A model generated the notes under the pieces. That model searched no databases, was not told where the DNA came from, and saw only the letters and a program-made list of their open reading frames with translations. A program made the position numbers and the translations under genes. Positions 23,380 through 35,032 of a stretch of 64,000 bases of DNA are shown one piece after another (the first letter of the stretch is position 1; the number at the start of each line of letters is the position of its first letter). The DNA lies in contig NJPS01000058.1 of NCBI GenBank assembly GCA_002946415.1, forward strand, positions 1-64,000, read 5' to 3'. Source of the DNA: Rutstroemia sp. NJR-2017a BVV2 (lineage: Eukaryota; Ascomycota; Leotiomycetes; Helotiales; Rutstroemiaceae).

Positions 23380-23749
23380 ATTCTGATATGTTTAAAATGC
23401 ACATATTGATAGCGGCATCTACGTCTAAGTTATAGATATGGACACGATTCATGGATGGATAGCTTCGAGGTGGAAACATACCTAAAATAAAAGTTGTGAA
23501 ATCTCAGATGATTTGTCTAATCAGTGTTGATTTATGTGATATGACCGCTATGTACATCGACTTCTAATCCTACGAGATATCTCATGCTACTAGTGTTCAG
23601 AGGTAATCTATATACTTCAACCTCGCGGTTGATGTAATCCTACCTCCCCGTCTCATAAATCTACCGTCCCATAAATCTACCTTCTCCTATGCTGTTTTTG
23701 ATACCATATGCCTTGTTTCAATTACGTCAACCATATACTTTTGGTGCTT

Positions 23750-24388
23750 CTAAACACTCTTCCTCTTTACCCTACCCACTAAGCTGCCCACCCTCCCCAT
23801 AACCTTCGCAAACCACGGCGCTCCCCAAACAGAAACCGCAATTCTAACCGGTAACAACACCTTCGTGATCGCATACGCCGTCGCCACCTCCAACACTATT
23901 CTTTTTCCCCTCCAATTCCCCTCCTCCCCTCCCCGGACTATCTTATCCAGCTTCTCACCCATCTCCCCTCCAGCTTCATCTCTCCTCCCTATCCCAACCT
24001 CCTCAGCACCATACCCAAACCACCCCCGCCTCCTAAACCATTTCTCGAATCTCCGCACCCCTCCCTCCACCTTCTCCCGCGGCACCATATCCGTCGGCAA
24101 CCATCCTGTATAATGGAACGCGCCTGCGAGAGTGAAGAGTGGTACAATAGCTGTTATCTCGTGCAGGAGCAGGAACGCGACGATGTATGTCTTGGGGGCG
24201 GAGAGTAGGGGCGCTGTGTAGGGGTGGAGAAAGCGGGGGAGGCGGTTGTGGAGGGTTTGGACGCGGGTGCGGAGGGTGGTGGTGGAGGATGAGGAGGAGG
24301 AGAAACGAAGCTGCGGGTTGGGGATCGGAGAGCGGGAATGGCGAATGCGGATGCGCGGGATGAGGCGCAGGAGGTGATGGTGTGACAT
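23750..24388 (-). CDS. FAM210/DUF1279-like mitochondrial membrane protein, copy B
   Basis: Identical 212-aa intronless frame to 5499-6137, with the same basic presequence-like N-terminus and the LLHEITA / LPVRIAVSVWGAPW motifs. Convergent with NDK copy B. Confidence 0.74.
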   Translation of the reverse strand: MSHHHLLRLIPRIRIRHSRSPIPNPQLRFSSSSSSTTTLRTRVQTLHNRLPRFLHPYTAPLLSAPKTYIVAFLLLHEITAIVPLFTLAGAFHYTGWLPTDMVPREKVEGGVRRFEKWFRRRGWFGYGAEEVGIGRRDEAGGEMGEKLDKIVRGGEEGNWRGKRIVLEVATAYAITKVLLPVRIAVSVWGAPWFAKVMGRVGSLVGRVKRKSV

Positions 24389-24521
24389 TACATTATGTGC
24401 TTGATGGAGCAGCTGATGCGTATTTGGAAGCTTGGGATAATTCTATGGTGGTGTCTGGAGCTGTTGAAGTTGGGGCGGCGCTAAATTTGGAATTAAGGTT
24501 GTTTTTAGCGTGGGTCCCGCT

Positions 24522-24779
24522 AACGGCTTACCCGGCCCCGCTTAGTCATAACACACCAAACTGTGCTTGAAAGCTCCCCAAATTACAAATTTTGAGATTT
24601 TTGAGATCTGAGGGTCATTAACTACTAATTGCTTGAGAAGAATATATATATAATTTTTCGTGTAATTTAATTAAAAGAATTGAGAAGAATTTAAGAAGTG
24701 ATGTTTTGTACTTTTCATATAATTTTGGTGAGGTTTCCTTTTGGTGTGCCACGACTAAGCGGGGCCAGGTACGGTTTAG
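24522..24779. mobile_element. MITE-like element, copy B
   Basis: Second copy of the element at 6271-6528, with arms at 24522-24560 and 24740-24779. It sits at the same place relative to its flanking genes, so it was carried by the block duplication and is not an independent insertion. Confidence 0.6.
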
Positions 24780-25783
24780 GCTAGGGTCAGTGCTTTCGTA
24801 AGATCCCCCCTTTTACCTACTTGTTACGAAGTTCTTGGGTTGTTTATGGTGCGGGAGCTCAATTGGTTTGCAAGTTTTCCATTCTCTATATTGATTGGGT
24901 AGTGTTCCCACCTGAAGGAATGAAACTATTGTTCAGTAGTGAATGGATCTCGAGTGATGTTGTTCTTTCCGGAAACATAACGAAATCATTCACTAATATT
25001 TTCTGAGCCTCTGAGGTCAGGAAGCGGCGTAACAAGGATACCTCGCTTGAGTGAGATGCTCACCTGCTCTGAGAGGTAGCGTGGTATGATTTTATCGATA
25101 GTACCTCTGTCCTAGTTATGGACTCCTTGTATTTCCTTTGTACGCGCATGATCGTTGCTGCTCATGCTGGCAGTAGTACTGTACAGCAAGTCGTAAGTGA
25201 TTGTGAGTACAGCGTCGAGACCTTGATTGACTAGTCCGTTTACCGGCAAGGTCCATTGGTGAATAGAAGACGGAAGTGTATCAGCTTGAAGGCGTTGTGA
25301 ATACATAATCCAGAAGTGAGTACGGAAGGAGGGTAATTAGTAATTAGTGGAGAAGAGGATTAATAGTTTGGGTAGAGGGGAGAGGGTGATTTGATGTGAG
25401 ATATGCAGCTGTATGTATTATAAGTTGAGGGTAATGTCTTGTGCCCGCGTCCATTTTGAATCTTGGCCACCGTATAGTGAATGAAATTACGAGTGTAATC
25501 TGCTTCTAAAGGAATCCCAGCAGATTTTCAGCTGTAGCCTCAGGTTCTTTGCAGTGTCCTGGGCTTTCTGAGTGAACAAATGAGATATATCCCTACTTTC
25601 CGGTAATCCAGTCGACTTGAAAAGCCATCACCAGTGAATGTTTCCGCAATTCTGTTCTTTTCTGAACAATTTTACATCAGTGTTGTTTTCGTTGTTAACA
25701 GGATAACCTCCGGTTATATATATACGTACTGCTCGTCCCTTTGTTTTCTGAATCTGATCTGCAACCATCTTCATTCATAAAAA
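24780..25783. other. upstream region of the F-box gene, no gene seen, copy B
   Basis: Same as 6529-7532; short random-looking frames only, with the TATATATATACG stretch near 25716. Confidence 0.5.
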
Positions 25784-26809
25784 ATGGATTCTCTCCAACG
25801 ACTCTTCGGCTCTCTATATACTCACTTACGCAGCTCTATGGTCAAGCGTAATGACTTATCATCATCATCTGCTCTCGGCAAAATTCCAATTGAGGTGTTA
25901 AATCTTATCATGGAACATCTGCCTTTGGAAAGCAGAGTGGCTTTTACTCTCACTTGTACACACTTCAAATCTTTACTCGGAACCCAGCATTTTACAGAGG
26001 TAGTATCAAAAGAGCAGAAACTTGCAATACTAGATCTTCTTGCTCGAGATCTTCCGAATGCAGTCGTGTGCCCCGATTGTAAGCGATTGCATTATATGAA
26101 AAATATGGCAAGATATAATTGTGGTACTTACATCAGAAACGAGAGGAAACATTTGACGTATTACTATATGACATATCCAGCATGTGTACATGAGGATACC
26201 TTCTCATACATGCATGTGCACAGCTTGACTCTTGGCACAACTGCTTTCAGAATGCTCATGAAAAGACATGAACAGCAACCCGAATGCAGAGAACTTTTCA
26301 AGGCTCTAGTATATGACGGGGAGCTATTGATCAGAGAAAACTACTTTTCCTTGTCTGTGGAGGAGTTTCGCATTGTTCAGGGGTGTCTCTTACAACGACA
26401 ACAGATTCTATTTGTTCCTCAATCTCGTGGGATGATGATGCTGGACTATGTGGAGGGGCCGCCAGATGGGTATATATGTTTACACATCCCTTTCAAAGAT
26501 AGCTGGCGCGGAGTCGATGACTGGCCGGTCAAGTGCTTCAAATGCTGCACGGAGTATAGAGTGGACTTTAAATACAACGGTACGGGTTATGGGATGTTCA
26601 TCACGGTATGGAAAGATATGGGTCCTTCACCTGATCATACCAGATTCTTGGAACATCTCAATCATGAGCCAGACAATCCCAGACAATATAGTCACGAAAG
26701 GGGTACGATATGTGCTGCGTTTGGCGATGCGGTAGGTTTCCGGTTCGATTCGTTAATTCCTGCTAGCAGTCAAGCTCACCTGTTGACGCTGCAACGGGAT
26801 CACCTGTAG
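25784..26809 (+). CDS. F-box protein with C-terminal Cys pairs, copy B
   Basis: Identical 341-aa single-exon gene to 7533-8558, including the F-box at about 31-72, CPDCKRLH near 97 and CFKCCTEYRVDF near 251. Putative SCF substrate receptor; target unknown. Confidence 0.84.
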   Translation: MDSLQRLFGSLYTHLRSSMVKRNDLSSSSALGKIPIEVLNLIMEHLPLESRVAFTLTCTHFKSLLGTQHFTEVVSKEQKLAILDLLARDLPNAVVCPDCKRLHYMKNMARYNCGTYIRNERKHLTYYYMTYPACVHEDTFSYMHVHSLTLGTTAFRMLMKRHEQQPECRELFKALVYDGELLIRENYFSLSVEEFRIVQGCLLQRQQILFVPQSRGMMMLDYVEGPPDGYICLHIPFKDSWRGVDDWPVKCFKCCTEYRVDFKYNGTGYGMFITVWKDMGPSPDHTRFLEHLNHEPDNPRQYSHERGTICAAFGDAVGFRFDSLIPASSQAHLLTLQRDHL

Positions 26810-27901
26810 GCTATGATGATTGCGACAGGATTTATATTCCTCGACAACTACCGAGTTCCCTGGATGTCGGATACTGCATCCTTTCTGTATCTCTCCAGTA
26901 ACTCGACAACTGCAAGATACATTCAATTGCGTAGTAAATTATTATGTGGCCTTTTCATTATCATTTTATTGCCACCAGTCTGATTGTTATGTTGGTTCCT
27001 GTACTCGATCATGTTGCTTACATAAGTATGTACAGCAATGCTCCCTAGTTCTCATGTAAGAGGTTATTCACGTTGTTCAGAGAAACCAAGCTAGTGAAGA
27101 AACAACGGTCTACGAAAATGATATAATCACCCACAGCTCCTCCTCTTTCCTCTTGCTCTTTTTCTCTTTCTCATTACAAAAATCTCATCACAAAGTTCCG
27201 GAAAACCAACACCAAAATCCCCCAACCAACAGTGAGTTCCATCCTATCAATTCGCTACTCTCTCGCTTATACTAATTTGTGACACTATAGTGCCAGTGCC
27301 AAAAACACCAACTTTGGTATGTCCTTTCTTTTCTTCCTAATAACAATATCGAGATACAAAAACGTTTTGGACAGTGTTTACAGACTTACAGTGCTGACAA
27401 ATTTCCATAGGATTCGGAGGATTCTTCTTCCCCCGGGCTTCCAGAAACGCCATGCCCAGTCCCAGTAAGAGAGACCATTCCCTAACATTCGTGCAATTGG
27501 TCTGTCGCCGGCCTGTGCCATGTACCTGGTGTAATGTTAATGACATTACACTATCCAGCAACTTTCACCATAGTGAGAGTTGCTGGATCAATGCTTCCTT
27601 CAACTATAACCAACCAAGGCTTCCAAAGCGGACCAGTGGTCTTCTGATTCTCCATTGCCACCTTTCTAGAAGGTCGCTTAGAACCCCCCAACCCGCTCCT
27701 TCGGCGGAAGAAAGCATTGTTGATTCAGTTACTGAGCGACTCAAGTGATCGAGTAGGAACTGCTGAACTTCCAAGATACACTTATGTCTAGATGCAGCAT
27801 AGAAAAGTTAGCTAACAGTTGTTTGCTAGAATCATAGAAAAAGAAAGCTTCCACGGGCGCCCGGTCAACCGAATTTCAAAGCCCAGGGCAGTAAAGCTGC
27901 T
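26810..27901 (+). other. unresolved transcribed-looking region, copy B
   Basis: Same as 8559-9650, with the same splice-like signals and the 98-codon frame at 27452-27748. No model could be closed. Confidence 0.3.
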
Positions 27902-28291
27902 ATGAGCCGTCAGACGAACCTCTGGTCCAAAATGAAGTATGTTGTCATTGTTGTGGTCATATTCAAGAATATAGTCGTAAGTTTTTGATTTTCTACCTTG
28001 CCTCCATTACTGTGCTTTGAGAAGATCACTCTGGCTTCTTGCAGGAATAATTATAATTCTACTCTTTTAACTGGCTGTATTCTATGTCGCTGTTTTCGCA
28101 GACATTCTTGATTTTTCATAAATTTTTATTTAACTGACCTTCTACAGATGCTAGTTTTTCGTGTTGCCGGGACGATCATTGTATATGCTGCAAAGATGCT
28201 TATGTTGGTCATTTCTGTTACTGGGATGATCATTCAACGTGCTCTAAAAATGATCATAGTTGGCGCAGAGAAGATTCGAGACATTGTATAA
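27902..28291 (+). CDS. possible 72-aa hydrophobic small protein, copy B
   Basis: Same as 9651-10040: exons 27902-27976 and 28148-28291 join in phase 0. Hydrophobic, family unknown, true start uncertain. Confidence 0.35.
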
Positions 28292-28392
28292 AGCACTCTT
28301 GTGTTATTTGGGCAGGCTGTTTGGATAGATCAGTCGCCATGTGTAAAGCACTCATGCATATTTGGGCAGGCTGTTGGATAGATCAGTCGCCA
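28289..28392. repeat. 50-bp imperfect direct repeat over a stop codon, copy B
   Basis: Same pair of units as 10038-10141, here 28289-28339 and 28344-28392. The slight differences between the two units are the same in both copies of the block. Confidence 0.75.
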
Positions 28393-29117
28393 GAGTTGAA
28401 AAAAGCTATTCTCTAGCTCTTCATTACAAGTATCTTGTTTTATCAACTCCACTCCTCAAATAATGCGATTTACTAGTTCTATTTGACGATTTCTACATGT
28501 ATATCTGGAAGTGTTATTTGTTTGCCAGTATATGTATGCCAGATGACTCGTTGTCATCACTGTGAATCCATCATCATGATCATGACATCCGGTATACATA
28601 CATGAATTTTCCACATATAATTTCCAAACAGAACTTTATTCTTCGCATTGCAAATACTTCCCACCACTTTACCTCTATATTAATCCCAGTAGAAGCCCCA
28701 AACCCGGAGAACATTGCTCCACAGCACCGTTCAACCTGCCGCGAGACCATACAGACTGATACAGTAGCTTGGAAGGAACCAGGGCACATCACACTCATCA
28801 CAGACTAAAAATGGAATAGCTCTCCTAATATTCAAACCCTTTAACTTCATTGTATACTTCCACTCACTAGTAACTACTAATGCAACTGGTCTGATTCCTG
28901 GACGAAAGATGATTCTGAAATCCACGAAACAAATAATGGCGTAAACGTGGCAATTTTACAGCCCTGCGGCCTTCGCTTCCTCAAGTCTGAACACAATTAC
29001 CTGAAATACCCATCGAGTCTTCATGATTTAAATTTTAAAATCGCCATCCCGGCTCTATATAATAGTCACAGCAACCTCCAGCTCAAACAATCCCTCCATC
29101 TACCTTACTCCTCTCCC
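28393..29117. other. intergenic, no gene seen, copy B
   Basis: Same as 10142-10866; nothing recognisable. Confidence 0.4.
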
Positions 29118-30259
29118 TCACTCCACCTCCTCCCTCACTCCCCCTCCGCCATTCCCATCCTTACTCACACTACTCGGCCTCCCCCCCTCCCCACTCGTAC
29201 AATCCCCTCTCACCGTCACCCTCTCCGTAACCGTAACCGTAAACGGCACCGGATCCACCACTAACGTCACAACATCCGTCTGCGTAACCGTATGTACATC
29301 ACTCGTACAAGTAGCATCCACGACTTTTGTCGACTCACAGGGTTCTGTAACAGTAATGCGCGAAGGATGCAGCGGATTGATGACGCGTGTTAGGATTGAG
29401 TAATATGTCATTGCAGGATCAAATCGTGTCGTAGTTATTGTAGTGGCGGCTTGTGTTATTATGGACGGTTTGCATATTTCCGAGCGGGTGATGATTTTCG
29501 TGGAGGGTTTGCATGAAGAGGGAAGGCGGCTTGCAACTGGACAGGTAGATTTGATGCTGCGGATTAAGACAGATGTTGAGGTTATCGTCCGGACAGATGT
29601 TGAGGTTATCGTCCGGACAGATGCAGACGGACACGATGAACCCGTCATCATAATCGAGTACCTGGTAACAGTAGAGGTACCACCAGCAGCAACCGTTTTC
29701 GTCACGGTCTTTTCCGGGGGATAACTAAGGTTGCTGGTTTTTGAAGGACATTTTGTGGTGAATGGTATACGCCCGGCGTAGCATGAGCAGACGGATGCAA
29801 TGGAGGCTTGGGCACGGATCGGAGGGATGTTGGGTGTACAGGCTATGGCTGGGTTGTCGCGGGGGAATTTCTCAGGGATGCGACGGTCGGGCGAGGAGGT
29901 GAAGTGCGAGCAGAAGGAGGAGATGTATGTGGGGTCGGTGGACCATTTGTGGGCGAATGCACGTTGACAGGGGTTTGCTAGATAGGAGGTTAGCGAGGGA
30001 AAAGGGATGGGGTGGGGTGAGAGCATAAAGGGACGAAATAGTGCGAGGTTGAAGGGGAAGAAATTAGGAACCGGAGAGGGAGGTTGGAATAAGGGATCAT
30101 ACTTCCGCAGCTTATGGTAACGGGTAATGTTGTGCAAGTTGGTTTTATTGGGATCGGGGGAAATGGACGAATTTTGTCCTCGTGATCATCGCTGACTTCC
30201 GCGACTGCTAGAGAAAGCAAGATGCTAAACAAAAGAATGAGTTTCGATAACTTGGCCAT
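29118..30259 (-). CDS. secreted Cys/Thr/Val-rich protein, copy B
   Basis: Identical to 10867-12008: exons 30103-30259 and 29118-29977, 338 aa, with signal peptide, Cys-containing N-terminal region and Thr/Val repeats. The internal 24-bp tandem repeat is at 29568-29615 with the same copy number, notable because such repeats usually drift quickly. Confidence 0.69.
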
Positions 30260-31125
30260 GGTAGTGTAGAATATCCTATAAGATCAAAGTTTTTCATCTT
30301 GATGGAGGAGGGCATGGTTTTTGAAATATACAATAATTTTCTACAGTAAGGGAGCGAAAAGAAGCATATTTCCAAGAATGCCATGGTCAGAAACGGTTAT
30401 CGAAGTCTCAGTGTGAAGATCATGGTACGACGTAATCCACATTTCTGTAGAAGGTCAGCATGTGCATTTGTAGGGCTGAACATTCCTCCTCATTAGCCTT
30501 GGCGGGCAAACCTCCATACTCATCCAGGAAACCATTTCGTCAACAGTTTCAGTTTGTGAGTTCGCGTGCCCAGGAATTCGCGAAATAATGTCTCGCGACA
30601 AACAAGGTGCTGAAAGCTTCCACCGTCAACCCTATGGCGCAAATACCCCGCCCAAGTGAACTCACTCTGCATTCCACGAATCTCGATTTCTCGGTGTCCT
30701 ATCGTAAATCAAACCATCGTGCTCAAAATCAGAATTCTATCTTGTGCCTAAGAAAGTCCCGTCAGCAAGTAGCACTACCGAACTTAGACCATCCCTCTTT
30801 CCCGTGGGCTTCACCCACCATCTCATCTTACCCTAAAACCAATTTCACAAATGCCAAATATACCACCTCACTAGAAAATCACAATTGAGGAGTGAAATTA
30901 GTTTATTCCATGTAAATCCAAACATCCCATCAGATACCATACAAGGTTGCCTGTCTGCCTTTCTAAGTAGTCATACAAAGCACATCCAGCTGTTTTTTGC
31001 TTCGCCCCACTCCGAAACGCCAGTCCTATGCATATGTGTCGACAGCTCGCATACGCAAATCTTACATTCCCCGCCTACCCCTCTTTCCCGGTCTTTCCTT
31101 CCTCTCCTTCCCTCCCCTCCCAGAT
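30260..31125. other. upstream region of the secreted gene and TIM22 3' flank, copy B
   Basis: Same as 12009-12874; no supportable gene. Confidence 0.5.
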
Positions 31126-31975
31126 CTAATCCACATCCCCCGGCCTCCTCATATACCAATCCACCGCCGCACTAAACGCCGCGAACCCCGCACACCCTAC
31201 AGCCGCCGCCTGCGGACCCGCCGGCGCCGCAAGCACACCCCCCGTAATACACCCCGCCAGCACGCCATTTGTCAGATCGTTTTTTGCTCTATAGCCCTCA
31301 ATGCAGCATTCCGTGCCTGCGAAGATCGCTCCCACCTTGCCGAAATTCTTCGCTGAGGAAAAAGAGCGCGAGCCCATGTCTTTGAGTCCGCGGCGGAGTT
31401 GCTCGCGCATAGGGAGGGCGGTTATTTCGGCGGCTGTGGAGCTGGTGTGCATAGGGGTGTCGTATTGCATCTAGAGGAAGGAGGTTAGATGCGGTTGGAA
31501 AGGTAAGGCGTAGGAGGGAAAGGAGATAGAAGAGGGAGGGAGGGATGAGGATACGGGAAGAGAAAGAGGAAACTTACAGATGCCATGAACAGACCAAATG
31601 CACCACCAAGAGCGAAACCCATAACACCCGAAACAGCAGTCTTTCCGGGACAAGACTCCATTAACATTTGCATCTATTTCGCAGATTGATTAGCATATCT
31701 CCTTCATTTCAATCGAAATCGTAGCCCAGTCTCAGAACCTATCCGAAAGCCAATCCCAATTTCACCCATTTAAATCCCTAGCAATACCCAAAGCTTCATG
31801 TCCCATCTCCCTCCGTCATCCCAATCCCCTCCCTCTCCAGAATCCACGTCCCCAGATGGACCCAGACCCATACCTGAACTGAAATCGAAAAATAACCTAC
31901 ACTCTTAACCGCCGCCGCCGTCTGCGGATCGACTTCCTGCGCTCCCGCGCCCTGATTAAACATCGGTCCGTTCAT
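31126..31975 (-). CDS. tim22: mitochondrial import inner-membrane translocase TIM22, copy B
   Basis: Identical three-exon, 171-aa gene to 12875-13724 (exons 31901-31975, 31578-31673, 31126-31470). TIM22 is an essential subunit of the carrier translocase and is normally single-copy, so an intact second copy is noteworthy for dosage or for assembly quality. Confidence 0.92.
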
Positions 31976-32908
31976 CGTGGCTCTGTTTCCTTTTTTATAT
32001 CCCTTTCCTTACAAGATACGGCTATAAAATTTCCCCCAGAAAGAAGAAGAAGAAGTTGAACAAATGATGTGGTGGTTGTCGATAGTAAGATGTGGGATTG
32101 ATTAATTGATTCGCTTTGTGTTGCTTTGATAAGAAATTTTTGGTGAGGCTGGGATTTAGCCTTGAGGTGTGGGGGGCACGGGTGGTGGTGGGTTTGTGGT
32201 GGGGGAGATAGCCTCGTGAGTTTTACTGACTAGGAGATTTTGGGAAAGCTACATTCGTACTGTCTCTACTTTGAGATACTTTTAATTCCAAGGCATTTTG
32301 TATCCCAAAAACCCAGAAATACTACATAATCAATTAGGTACCTAAACGACTTTCGATTCCAGAGCAAAGTTGCTCATGATTGCGAAGTTTTATACGGGAT
32401 GTTATTAATCCAACCCAGCCTGATCCTTCACGATACTTCTACGAAGTACTGTAGCTGTAGTTCCATCAAGCCAAGGGCTTCTTCACCTCCTTGTTACCCT
32501 TTCATTACTTCTAGCATCTACACATCTCTTCAAGCCCCAACTCGACCTGACGTCTACCATTATACACGATTTCCAACCCAAGTTTATGCAGCTCCAGCTC
32601 CCATCTGTTCCGAACACTATGACTAGAACTTGGACTATCCAGCTGTCCATTTCATTTCTAGCTTCCCAGCTATTCCGCTCCAAATTCCAAACCAAGACGG
32701 ATGATATCGTCTAGTCCTTCCCTAACGCCATTACTCCAGTCCAGTAATATCTATTCCATCTACCATTATTCGCAGTCCATGGCCATCGTAGCTTCGTCGA
32801 ACAGAAACTACTTTCCCATACTCCTTCTTCGATGCAAGTAAATCTCTTCTCGTGCATGTCTGAGATGGCTAACATGCATACTGCTCCCCTCCCACAACCT
32901 ATACATGC
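31976..32908. other. TIM22 upstream / glucanase downstream region, copy B
   Basis: Same as 13725-14657; no gene seen. Confidence 0.5.
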
Positions 32909-34368
32909 TCACGAAGCTTGATAGATCTGAAATTCACCAAACTCCCAGTAAGAGTTTGTGAAAGCTGTTGCATTGTTCGCAACATAATCGTTGCAAGTTC
33001 CGGGGCCTGAATTCACCATTATTAGTCTTCACTTCGCAATCAAGGAAACCCTTTCCTCTTTCTCTTTCGCGCTTCACCCCTGTCTTCCCCTCTTCTCCTT
33101 TTCATGCAAAAATAGAAGTCAAACTCACAATTCTCATCATAAACCCCCGTCGCACCCGCCCAACTTCCACACAGATCGATGTTAACAATAATACTCTGAT
33201 TCCTGAAGTGGTTCCCAATGTCACAATCGGTGCTGGGGAAATCCGCAGTTGCTTCACTCCAAGTAGAAGGATCCGGCGACCCCGACGAAATATCAGATGG
33301 GATATCATCACGTCCAAATTGCCACATTCGGATCCCCGCACTTCGCAACTCCATCGCCATAATTCCACCACCATTTGAGTTGAAATCCGATCCGAAAGAA
33401 CCGCTCGATCCATAGACACCACAACCCGCATTGCTGTTCGTGGAGTTTAGACAGGATGATTGGATGGATTTCCCGGTTTCTTTGCGTTTGACGGACATGC
33501 TGCAGCCGGAGGTGGTGTGAAGAGTCATTTGGTTTTTGGTTGAGCCTACAACATTGACGGCTTCCATAATGTCGATCTCCCCGTTGGTGGGCCAGTTATT
33601 GGGATCACTGAGCCAAAGTGCTGGCCATGTTGCACAACCCGTTGGTGTATGTTTAACATCGAAGATGAAAAGACCATCGGCGTATTGTTTTTTGGATTCG
33701 ATACGGACGGAGAATCGACCGGTGGATGCGTTAGGGGTACTATCTGCTGTGACGGATGTGTCGACTTTTACTACAGCAGAACTGTTCGTAGCGTAGGTGA
33801 GGTTGTAATGAGAAGCATACTCAGAACTAACATAATGGACGAATCCAGAAGAAGGATCGTAGGTATTGAAGTAATCGAAGTTATCGAAGAAAGTAGTTCC
33901 AGCATCTAAAAACGATGTTAGTGCATGACAAGAGGCATCAGAGAAACCATGTCGACCCTCGAGGTGATTCGGAGCAATGCGAGGAGATCAAGAGCAACTT
34001 TGCTTCGCTCACATCGCATCACATCATGTGGACTCCTCCCCTCCCAACAATCTAAGTTATCTACCCTAAAGCCTTCTTCAGACCAAACAAGAAGAAATTC
34101 CAAACTCACAACTATCCTTCAACGAATAACTCAACTGCGAGTAGTTCGGATAGGCATTCTTCTTCGAAACTTCTACCCCGATAACCACGGCCAAGATAAT
34201 AATAACCACAACCAAACCACCACCAACGAGTAACATCTTCTTCTTGCTCCAAGCCCTGATATCCCACCACCGATGCGACAACGTCCCAGGGTCATCCAAC
34301 TCATACTTCGGAGGCGGGATCCCGTATTTGTTCGGCGACATCTGGATATTTTCTGTTGTACCCCTCAT
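32909..34368 (-). CDS. membrane-anchored GH16 beta-glucanase, copy B
   Basis: Identical to 14658-16117: exons 34110-34368, 33129-33905 and 32909-33006, 377 aa, with a type II TM anchor and the GEIDIMEAVN active site intact. Confidence 0.89.
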
Positions 34369-34533
34369 ATTTGCCGCTGTATATGGTTGGTGTTATACAA
34401 TCTTCAGTATCCAATTCTCTCTCCAAGTGGTATCCGATTCGGTCCAAATAGTAAGTAAGAGGGAATCAAAGTACTACCTTTATCCCAACAGTACTCCTTC
34501 TTTCTTTCCTTCGCTCCCAATATCTTCGGTACC

Positions 34534-35032
34534 TTATTTGCGATCCGGATTTCCAATTCTAATACACGCAAAGTTTTCGATCGGAAACAATAAATGTATG
34601 TAACCTTGATGTGATAGAATACGAATCCAAAATGGGCAAACTCTCGTATTTACCTTGTCTCGCCTTATCAGAGATGCAGATAAACCAACGAACGTCCAAC
34701 GAACATGCAACGCAAGTCCAATCAAACAGATACCGGATAAAAAGACGATAAACAGGCTGAGCCAGTGGAGAAAATCTGGGTCGGTCACTCCACTTCGTAC
34801 CGGCAGGAGGTGTTGTAATCAAGGCTCAGGTACTGTACTCGTATCTATTTGTGGTCGGTATCGGCGTAGAGACAAGAATTAGTGGCCATCCTGTTGGGTT
34901 GGATACATGCATGCACGCAAGCTGACAAGGGAACTGCTTGAATGACGCGGAAGTAAAGCGACTAGGCCACTCGTAATCAAGACGGGAAAGAAGGTAGCTC
35001 CTAGCTTCGTCTTTAATCGCAGTGGATACCAT
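34534..35032 (-). other. possible small membrane-protein gene, unresolved, copy B
   Basis: Same as 16283-16781: hydrophobic frame plus donor AGACAAG|GTAAATACG on the minus strand. No closed model and no family. Confidence 0.22.

Noticed and set aside
24522..24779. Second independent MITE insertion
   Set aside because: Its position and flanks match 6271-6528 exactly at the block offset, so it is part of the 18-kb duplication.
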